Below are positions 58,398-64,000 of a DNA stretch of 64,000 nucleotides, piece after piece. A program made the translations under genes and the position numbers. Below the pieces are notes generated by a model, which worked only from the letters and a program-made list of their open reading frames with translations, did not search any database and was not told the DNA's origin. The stretch is from NCBI RefSeq assembly GCF_032302195.1, contig NZ_CP135275.1, positions 1,054,001-1,118,000 of the forward strand, read 5' to 3'. Positions within the stretch are counted from its first letter, which is position 1. Each line of letters opens with the position of its first letter. This stretch comes from Paenibacillus sp. MMS20-IR301 (GTDB lineage Bacteria; Bacillota; Bacilli; Paenibacillales; Paenibacillaceae).

Positions 58398-60236
58398 ATG
58401 AAAAGAAAGCTGATTCTCGTCCTGATGGCAGCCGTGCTGATTCTGGGGGCTTCATTGCCTGCTGCCGGTACAGCCCGTGCGGATGCGGTGAGCGATGCGT
58501 CAAACCGGGCGCTGACCTGGCTGCAGGTGCAGCAGGATGCCACGGTGGGGTATGCCTTTGACGGCCTGGTGGACAGCTTCGAGGATTTCTGGAGTCCGAA
58601 CAACCCGAAACAAATCGTCTACACCTATGATCAGGCCGTTGCAGCAATTGCTTTCATTGTCAAAGGGGAGCGGACCCGGGCCGAGAAGGTGCTGAACAAA
58701 ATGCGTGACATTCAGGACCCGGCGGGATATTGGCTGAACTCGTACTGGTATAACAACGGCTATGGTGAAGAAATCCGCAAGCATGTCGGACCTGTCTCCT
58801 GGATGGCCATGGCTGCTATGGCATATGAGAAGCAGTATAACGATACGCGCTACCGTGCAATGGCACTGAAGGCGCTGGACTGGTGCCTGACTTATTCGAA
58901 AGCAAACGGCGGCATCGCCGGAGGCTGGAGCGCATGGAGCAATTCGGATGAGCCCTGGAGCTCAACGGAGCACAATATTGATCTCTACCGTGTCCTGCAA
59001 TACTATGCTTCCGTGGATGCAAGCAAGGCAGCAGCTTATACAGCCGCGGCAACCGGCGTGAAAAGCTTCCTCGATAATGTGGTCTGGGATGAGGCGGCGA
59101 AACGCTTCAAGGGCGGCTGGAAAAATGATACGAATCTGATTGACCCCAAAATTCCGCTCGATGTCAATCCTTGGGGTGTGCTCGCATTAGGGCTGAGCGG
59201 AACACGCAATTATGGAGCGAGCCTGGCCTATGTGGAGAATGCAGCAGGTACACCGGGAACACTTGCGAGTCCGCGCTACAAGCAGACTCTGACCTATAAC
59301 GATGCCGGAAATACGATGACCGGATATGATTTCGACTGGACCGGTGAGGTGCTGCCGGCGTATGACGATAACGGTAATCAGATTGGCAATACGGGGGCAG
59401 ACATCTGGCTGGAAGGGACAGCATTCATGTCACTTGCCTACTACATGCAGGGGAATACAGTCAAAGCGGATGCGATCAATACGGAGATTATCAAAAAGCA
59501 GGGAACCAGCGGCCCGTCACTCGGCGGAATCCCTTATTCCCTTAAAGGCACAAGCAACAGCTACTGGGTGATGGCCCAGCAGAATTGTGTCTCCAGCACC
59601 GGCTGGCTAATTCTCTCTCTGCACCGTTTCAACCCGTTCACCGGCCAGTATCTGACCGGAGGCAGCACTCCGGGCGATACTACAGCACCAACGGTACCTG
59701 CGAATCTGACCTCAACGGGAAAGACAGACACAACGGTCAGCCTGAGCTGGTCGCCGTCCACGGATAATACGGGAGTTACCGGGTATAACGTGTACCGCAG
59801 CGGCACTCAGACGGCTTCAGTCACCGGAACTACAGCAACGCTCAGCGGATTGACTGCTTCTACGGCATACACCTTCACGGTAAAAGCAACAGATGCCGCA
59901 GGTAATCTCTCAGCTGCGAGTAATGCCGTAACCGTCACTACAAACAGCTCCGGCAGCAGCGGCAATCATGTAACAGCTGATTATACGGCAGGGGTGACTA
60001 AGCTGTCTGCAGCGGAAGCCAGCATCTTCATTACACCGGTGACCCCGGCCCTGTATGTGGATGTTCACTATAAGGTGAACGGCGGCGCACAGCTGAATTA
60101 CCGCATGATGCTCACCTCGGGAACCTGGCGAATGGCCGTCAGCGGCCTGAGCGCCGGCAGCAGCATTGAATATTGGTTCACCTATGAGAAATCCGGCCCG
60201 CAGTATGATTCCCCGCATTATACCTATGTCCAGTAA
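58398..60236 (+). CDS. Secreted glycoside-hydrolase-like protein with fibronectin III and C-terminal carbohydrate-binding-type domain
   Basis: A 612-residue secreted protein. A signal peptide (~1-32, cleavage near ARADA) is followed by an alpha-helical catalytic-type domain (~33-425) rich in Trp/Tyr with repeating helices (NRALTWLQVQQDATVGYAF, SWMAMAAMAYEKQYND, ALDWCLTYSKANGG). This suggests an (alpha/alpha)6 six-hairpin fold. Next comes a fibronectin type III domain (~432-520, APTVPANLTSTGKTDTTVSL, LSGLTASTAYTFTVKATDA). The C-terminal ~90 residues, with DYTAGVTKLSAAEASIFITP and SIEYWFTYEKSGPQYDSPH, resemble the beta-1,3-glucan-binding CBM56-type module of Paenibacillus glucanases. ATG 58398 follows GAGGAGG. 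Cre-like sites upstream fit catabolite-repressed polysaccharide use. The exact substrate is uncertain. Confidence 0.88.
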   Translation: MKRKLILVLMAAVLILGASLPAAGTARADAVSDASNRALTWLQVQQDATVGYAFDGLVDSFEDFWSPNNPKQIVYTYDQAVAAIAFIVKGERTRAEKVLNKMRDIQDPAGYWLNSYWYNNGYGEEIRKHVGPVSWMAMAAMAYEKQYNDTRYRAMALKALDWCLTYSKANGGIAGGWSAWSNSDEPWSSTEHNIDLYRVLQYYASVDASKAAAYTAAATGVKSFLDNVVWDEAAKRFKGGWKNDTNLIDPKIPLDVNPWGVLALGLSGTRNYGASLAYVENAAGTPGTLASPRYKQTLTYNDAGNTMTGYDFDWTGEVLPAYDDNGNQIGNTGADIWLEGTAFMSLAYYMQGNTVKADAINTEIIKKQGTSGPSLGGIPYSLKGTSNSYWVMAQQNCVSSTGWLILSLHRFNPFTGQYLTGGSTPGDTTAPTVPANLTSTGKTDTTVSLSWSPSTDNTGVTGYNVYRSGTQTASVTGTTATLSGLTASTAYTFTVKATDAAGNLSAASNAVTVTTNSSGSSGNHVTADYTAGVTKLSAAEASIFITPVTPALYVDVHYKVNGGAQLNYRMMLTSGTWRMAVSGLSAGSSIEYWFTYEKSGPQYDSPHYTYVQ

Positions 60237-60304
60237 GAAGCGGTACGGGGGGCGGCAGAAGATGAGTGTAAGGCTTGGTATATAAGCCGAATATGATGAG
60301 GATA

Positions 60305-60333
60305 CCAGACAGCCGGCAGGCTGTCTGGTTTTT
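60305..60333 (+). terminator. Terminator after the glycoside-hydrolase-like gene
   Basis: CCAGACAGCC (60305-60314) pairs perfectly with GGCTGTCTGG (60319-60328) around GGCA, followed by TTTTT. Confidence 0.92.
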
Positions 60334-60390
60334 CTGCCGATCGGACCCGGGTTGCTCAGTTAGGCCGGCCGGATAGCTGATGCTTGTTTA

Positions 60391-60419
60391 TTTACAACGT
60401 AACAGTGTTATGTTACGAT
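60391..60419 (+). promoter_or_regulatory. Promoter and inverted-repeat operator of the yhbDEF-like operon
   Basis: TTTACA (60391-60396), 17 bases, TACGAT (60414-60419). A perfect 7-bp inverted repeat CGTAACA-N6-TGTTACG (60398-60417) fills the spacer, the usual place for a MerR-type or repressor operator. The first gene encodes an HTH protein, so autoregulation is likely. Confidence 0.65.
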
Positions 60420-60438
60420 GGTCGCAAGGAGTGATCAC

Positions 60439-61068
60439 ATGGAAGAAGATTTAATCTCCAAGAAGGAACTTCTGGATGAGACCGGTATCTCTTACGGACA
60501 GTTATACCGCTGGAAGCGGAAGCAGCTGATCCCGGAGGAATGGTTCATCCGCAAGTCTACCTTTACCGGGCAGGAAACCTTTTTCCCGCGGGCCAGAATC
60601 CTCGGGCGGGTGCAGCATATTTTACAGAAGAAAGAAGATCTGTCCCTGGATGAACTGGCTGACAAACTGTCAGAGCCTTTGACTCAGCACCAGATATCTT
60701 TAACCGTGGCTCAATTAAGAGAACGTAACATTGTTTCGGACAGCAGTCTGGAGCGGTTCGGTATACCGGGAAGCGAGCAGTTTCAGCTGACTTTTGAGCA
60801 GATTCTGAATCTGTTCACTGTGGATATGCTGCTCGGCAAGGGTGAACTGAATCTGGAGGAAGCAGACCGGCTCTATCAGACACTTGGCTCCCATATGCAG
60901 GGGTTCGGAGGGAAGGGCTGGGAGCTGTTTTTTGTGCGGAAGATGGGTGTCAGCTTCTTTCTTATGGCTCTGCCTGGAGCCGGGCTGGTATTCGATGAAG
61001 GCGTACGGCTGGTGTGCAGGCTCAGCCTTGCAGATCTCGTGGAGCAATTGAAAGGGAGACTAAGCTGA
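60439..61068 (+). CDS. yhbD: YhbD-like (DUF4004) helix-turn-helix protein
   Basis: A 209-residue protein with a MerR-like N-terminal helix-turn-helix (~4-60, LISKKELLDETGISYGQLYR and LIPEEWFIRKSTFTGQ). A helical C-terminal region follows, with a hydrophobic segment near 175-190 (GVSFFLMALPGAGLVF). ATG 60439 follows CAAGGAG; an upstream ATG/GTG region is not supported. The order HTH protein, polymer-forming protein, polymer-forming protein matches B. subtilis yhbD-yhbE-yhbF. The likely role is control of the two downstream genes. The symbol is given by arrangement and motif resemblance. Confidence 0.82.
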   Translation: MEEDLISKKELLDETGISYGQLYRWKRKQLIPEEWFIRKSTFTGQETFFPRARILGRVQHILQKKEDLSLDELADKLSEPLTQHQISLTVAQLRERNIVSDSSLERFGIPGSEQFQLTFEQILNLFTVDMLLGKGELNLEEADRLYQTLGSHMQGFGGKGWELFFVRKMGVSFFLMALPGAGLVFDEGVRLVCRLSLADLVEQLKGRLS

Positions 61069-61082
61069 TGGGAGGGCGGGTC

Positions 61083-61769
61083 ATGGAGAACAAAGAGCTG
61101 CCGGATTTACGGATGGATGGGGTCAATACAGCCGCCGGAGGCAAGTATAATAAGGTGAATATTAATGGTGTCAGCCGGATTAACGGGGCGCTGAGCGCGC
61201 ATTCCTGCAAATGTGACGGTGTAATGAAGATGAACGGAGACCTTGCAGCGGAAGAAATGGAGCTTAACGGAAATCTCAAAGTGAAGGGCAATCTGCAGTT
61301 TGATGTAATGAAGCTGGATGGGGTGCTGCTCGGAGAAGGCAGTCTGCGCGGAGAGAACTGCAAGCTGAACGGCATGCTGAAGCTGAAGGGGAACTGTGAG
61401 GTTGAGGAGCTGATTGGCGAAGGTGTATTTACTGTAGGCGGATTGCTCAGTGCGGGGCGGATGGAATTCGGGCTGCAGGGTCTGGCAGAGGCTGGTGAAA
61501 TCGGGGTGGAGAGCCTGATTATCCGCAAAACAGGCACCGCCGTCTGGGGCAGGCTGTTAGGCGGGATCATTCCCAAGCTTAGACTGGAGCTGCGGGTTAA
61601 GGTTATCGAAGGCGATTATATTGATCTGGAATACACAACAGCGGATGTGGTCCGGGGCGGTACTGTCATCATCGGGGAAGGCTGCAGTATCGGACGGGTT
61701 GAGTACCGGACGGGATTGACTGTGCATCCGGGAGCCACAGTGCTGAAGGAGGAGAAGAACGGTGCATGA
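61083..61769 (+). CDS. yhbE: Polymer-forming (bactofilin-like) protein, YhbE-like
   Basis: A 228-residue cytoplasmic protein made of short beta-strand repeats with a period of about 18-20 residues (VNINGVSRINGALSAHSCKC, VMKMNGDLAAEEMELNGNLK, LKVKGNLQFDVMKLDGVLLG). This is typical of right-handed beta-helix bactofilin-type proteins. The C-terminal part (VIEGDYIDLEYTTADVVRGG) recurs in the next gene. ATG 61083 lies six bases after GGGAGGG; longer frames starting at 61068 or 61014 are not supported. Its stop overlaps the next start. In Bacillus the homologues are needed for motility; that is knowledge of relatives, not seen here. Confidence 0.84.
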   Translation: MENKELPDLRMDGVNTAAGGKYNKVNINGVSRINGALSAHSCKCDGVMKMNGDLAAEEMELNGNLKVKGNLQFDVMKLDGVLLGEGSLRGENCKLNGMLKLKGNCEVEELIGEGVFTVGGLLSAGRMEFGLQGLAEAGEIGVESLIIRKTGTAVWGRLLGGIIPKLRLELRVKVIEGDYIDLEYTTADVVRGGTVIIGEGCSIGRVEYRTGLTVHPGATVLKEEKNGA

Positions 61770-62436
61770 GGCTATAACACGCAATGATTTGAAGATACTC
61801 GGCACATCCAGCTCTGCAGGCGGCATTTTCAAGGATGTCAAAGTGACCGGAGAATGTACATTTGGCGGAGATGTAGATTGCCTGAAGTTCAGCCAGACCG
61901 GGGAGGTTGCAGTGAACGGTAATCTGCGGCTCCAGCAGATGAAGATTACCGGAGAGTGCGAGGTGAAAGGCCGGGTAGACGGAGCCAGCCTGCGCGGACA
62001 AGGCCAGCTTACAGCTGGCGGAGGACTGCGGATCGGGGATATCAGATTAACCGGCGGGATTAAGACGGGCAATGATTGTGAAGCAGAGCAGCTGCAGCTT
62101 AGCGGAGTAATCGAAGTAAGCGGGCTGCTGAATGCCGGGAAGCTGGAGCTCTCAATGTACGGCCCGTGCAGTGCAGCGGCGGTCGGCGGCGGCAGGATTT
62201 CGATCAAACGCAGCCGGACCGGGGCACTGCTGAAGATCGGACAGCAGCATGCCATGACCTTCACGGCCCGGCTGATTGAAGGCGATGAGCTTGAGCTTCA
62301 GGCCACCCGGGCTGAGACCGTCCGGGGCGGACGGATTATCATCGGACCCGGCTGCGAGATTGAGACGGTGGAATACCGCAGCACACTGGAGATTCACAGA
62401 AACGCAAGGGTCAGAAATCAAGTGAAGCTGCTGTAA
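61762..62436 (+). CDS. yhbF: Polymer-forming (bactofilin-like) protein, YhbF-like
   Basis: A 224-residue paralogue of the preceding protein with the same beta-repeat pattern (VKVTGECTFGGDVDCLKFSQ, VNGNLRLQQMKITGECEVKG) and the same C-terminal block (LIEGDELELQATRAETVRGG then IIIGPGCEIETVEYRSTLE). The start is GTG 61762, seven bases after AAGGAGGAG, overlapping the yhbE stop by 8 bp. Together the two probably form mixed filaments under control of the YhbD-like protein. The operon ends 14 bp before a convergent gene. Confidence 0.84.
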   Translation: MHEAITRNDLKILGTSSSAGGIFKDVKVTGECTFGGDVDCLKFSQTGEVAVNGNLRLQQMKITGECEVKGRVDGASLRGQGQLTAGGGLRIGDIRLTGGIKTGNDCEAEQLQLSGVIEVSGLLNAGKLELSMYGPCSAAAVGGGRISIKRSRTGALLKIGQQHAMTFTARLIEGDELELQATRAETVRGGRIIIGPGCEIETVEYRSTLEIHRNARVRNQVKLL

Positions 62437-62449
62437 GCTGCACTAATCC

Positions 62450-63076
62450 TTATACCTCCTGCGTTACTGTGAATCTCAGGACGGTTCTTAGCTTCTCAGC
62501 CTGTGTTCTGCGGGCATCGGAGATGTAGATTTCCCGGTGGAGCTTGGAGAGCCGCCTGAGACCTTGCCCGGCACAATACTGTTCCATTCTGGAAAAGCTG
62601 CCGGGTTCATCATCATATGGGCCGATATGCAGCATCTGGACACTATGGCCGTCTTCGACATTGTCGAAGGCGGCTTTGTGCAGCAGCGGATGCGGTTTGC
62701 TCTGCTTAACCTTCTCCAGAACTTCAGCGGCAAGCTCCGGGGTCACGAAGTCCGGCTGACGGATCATCAGGGTGTATACCAGTTCGTCCTTGTCGAGCTC
62801 AGCTTTACAGCGTCCGGCTTCGGTAAGATCCCAGATGCCTTCCAGCGGGAACACCGTATATTCATAATACCCCTCAGGCGCCGGCCCTTTTTTGGGCAGC
62901 ATCTTGACTGCATAGGAAAGGGAATAGAGTACACCCACAGCTTCTGCGAAGTCCGGTTGGTTCGGATTGCCCTGTCCCTGCAGGGTGAAATAATTATAGG
63001 CGGGAACATGAATCTGCACAGGTTCAGCAGCCGGGAGATATAAGGCCTTGTCCTGCTTTTTCCATTCGTATTTCAT
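62450..63076 (-). CDS. GyrI-like small-molecule-binding domain protein
   Basis: A 208-residue cytosolic protein of the GyrI/SOUL-like fold: VQIHVPAYNYFTLQGQGNPN, KGPAPEGYYEYTVFPLEGIW and HIGPYDDEPGSFSRMEQYC are the family's recurrent stretches (MLHIGPYDDEP is a hallmark). ATG 63076 has CAGAGGTG upstream. There is no DNA-binding domain, so it is a stand-alone ligand-binding or hydrolase-like protein; some relatives act on cyclopropanoid genotoxins. Function here is unknown. Confidence 0.88.
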   Translation of the reverse strand: MKYEWKKQDKALYLPAAEPVQIHVPAYNYFTLQGQGNPNQPDFAEAVGVLYSLSYAVKMLPKKGPAPEGYYEYTVFPLEGIWDLTEAGRCKAELDKDELVYTLMIRQPDFVTPELAAEVLEKVKQSKPHPLLHKAAFDNVEDGHSVQMLHIGPYDDEPGSFSRMEQYCAGQGLRRLSKLHREIYISDARRTQAEKLRTVLRFTVTQEV

Positions 63077-63242
63077 CTGTACACCTCTGTCCTTAGATTA
63101 ATACACCCAGAATATCATGCCTAACTGGACAAGGGTATGTCAGGTTGCCGCAAGCAGTACATAAGGGCACTGCAAAGGCAGAGAGCATAAGTTAGAATTA
63201 ATCTGAAGCTTCATCATCCGTATAAGCGTAGGAGGAATTCTG

Positions 63243-63800
63243 GTGACTGGGCTAATTGAACTGGTAATTGATTCCAAGTCGCTGCTTGGCGAGGGACCGC
63301 ATTGGGATGCAGCGGCAGGCAAGCTGTCCTGGGTAGATATTGAAGGCAGGGAGCTGCGCGTATATGATCCCCGGAGGGGAGAGGAAGACCGTTATTTCTT
63401 TGAGCAAAAAGTAGGTGCAGCAGTGCCGGCACAAGGCGGAGGCTGGATTCTGGCCATGCAGGACGCAAGCGGACGCAGAACAGTTGTCCGGTTCGCCGAA
63501 GGAGACGGCTGGCCGGATGGTATGACCATTGACTGCGAAGGCATGCTATGGATTGCCCATTATAAGGGAAGCTGCATCTCACGCTGGAATCCGCATACCG
63601 GGGAACGGCTTGCGGCCATTGAGGTTCCGGCTCATTGTGTAACCTCCTGCACCTTCGGCGGTGAACATCTGGATGAGCTGTACATTACTACGGCACGCGG
63701 CGGCATGAGTGCAGCGCAGCTGGAGCGCTGGCCGCTGGCCGGCGGATTGTTCAGGGTCAAGCCGGGTGTAAGGGGCCTGGCGGGGAATTACACCCGGTAG
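63243..63800 (+). CDS. SMP-30/gluconolactonase-family protein with an internal deletion
   Basis: The 185-residue product is only about two thirds of the usual ~290. The N-terminal SLLGEGPHWDAAAGKLSWVD and VPAQGGGWILAMQDASG join directly to RRTVVRFAEGDGWPDGMTID and HYKGSCISRWNPHTGE, then LDELYITTARGGMSAAQL. About 100 residues that normally lie between these blocks are absent, including the RFNDGK region and the metal-ligand Asn of the SNGL motif. The metal-ligand Glu (LGEGP) and Asp (PDGM) remain. The frame is intact and GTG 63243 has AGGAGG. It may be a decaying gene whose deletion happens to be in frame, or an assembly artefact. Confidence 0.82.
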   Translation: MTGLIELVIDSKSLLGEGPHWDAAAGKLSWVDIEGRELRVYDPRRGEEDRYFFEQKVGAAVPAQGGGWILAMQDASGRRTVVRFAEGDGWPDGMTIDCEGMLWIAHYKGSCISRWNPHTGERLAAIEVPAHCVTSCTFGGEHLDELYITTARGGMSAAQLERWPLAGGLFRVKPGVRGLAGNYTR

Positions 63801-63842
63801 GTTAAGCAAATGGTAATCATCCGGGACGCGGCTTCCTCCGGC

Positions 63843-64000
63843 TCAGGCGGATTTACTGATTCCGGCCGGTAGTCCTTGGCTGGTCTTGCTGCTGTGCGTA
63901 GACAAATAACTGAGCCATGCCCCGGCAAGCGCAAGTACGGCAAGCCCGGAGGCCAGCCAGGGAATGGAAGCAATGCCCGTCAGATTGATGGCGGCTCCGC
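63843..64000 (-). CDS. C-terminal end of a membrane protein, probably an MFS transporter, cut by window edge
   Basis: The minus strand is open from base 64000 to a TGA at 63845-63843. It encodes AAINLTGIASIPWLASGLAV, a hydrophobic helix, then LALAGAWLSYLSTHSSKTS and a short polar tail. That is the typical last helix and cytosolic end of a major-facilitator permease. The start and most of the protein lie outside the window, so the family call is tentative. Confidence 0.5.
   Translation of the reverse strand, partial: GAAINLTGIASIPWLASGLAVLALAGAWLSYLSTHSSKTSQGLPAGISKSA

Overview
The window reads as a chromosomal segment of a Paenibacillus-type Firmicute. It is a moderately GC-rich genome with strong AGGAGG-type ribosome binding sites, Bacillus-like regulatory signals (a proline T-box, a Fur box, CcpA cre-like sites) and gene families typical of Paenibacillus: YesM/YesN two-component pairs, stalk-type amidases, SLH proteins and WG-repeat proteins. 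I see no rRNA, tRNA, transposase, phage gene or CRISPR array. Most of the window is ordinary core and accessory chromosome. The unusual material lies in the long intergenic stretches.

Layout. 0-2.7 kb: proBA (proline synthesis) on the minus strand behind a T-box leader. 2.8-6.3 kb: a small unknown protein, a LysR regulator and divergent leuCD. 6.5-13.4 kb: a cell-envelope block with two paralogous N-acetylmuramoyl-L-alanine amidases, each preceded by a near-identical ECF-type promoter, a GerMN lipoprotein and an SLH surface protein. 13.6-15.7 kb: nth, a small unknown protein and a PadR/DUF2812 pair. 16-19.6 kb: two overlapping dynamin-like GTPase genes that look like the two heads of one DynA protein. 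19.8-21.4 kb: purT and an acetyltransferase. 21.5-22.3 kb: an array of roughly 50-bp-spaced short repeats.

22.3-30.8 kb: a sugar-sensing and uptake module with an AraC-type response regulator, a histidine kinase, a sugar-binding lipoprotein and an MglBAC galactose-type ABC transporter. 30.8-32.3 kb: a 1.5-kb gene-free stretch with at least four repeat families. 32.3-38.6 kb: a WG-repeat protein, a CAP-domain protein, an SGNH lipase and an ABC exporter. 38.6-43.4 kb: parE-parC, separated by another copy of a structured repeat. 43.7-50.1 kb: regulators, an RNA pseudouridine synthase and a methyltransferase, a VOC protein, a Fur-controlled flavodoxin with an unknown partner, and acetyltransferases. 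50.3-57.1 kb: an HTH regulator and a five-gene oligopeptide/nickel-type ABC transporter.

57.1-60.2 kb: ribosomal protein L25 behind a possible 41-residue lipopeptide ORF, then a secreted glycoside-hydrolase-like protein under cre-like sites. 60.4-62.4 kb: a YhbD-YhbE-YhbF-like operon (HTH regulator plus two polymer-forming proteins) behind a clean operator. 62.4-64 kb: a GyrI-like protein, an internally deleted SMP-30 protein and the end of a transporter.

The best candidates for something undescribed are: a structured intergenic repeat with compensatory changes between copies (31999-32176 and 40734-40872); the ~50-bp-period arrays (21556-21981 and 31591-31762); the split dynamin pair; and the small ORF in the L25 leader. 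All database comparisons here are from memory, and no search was run.
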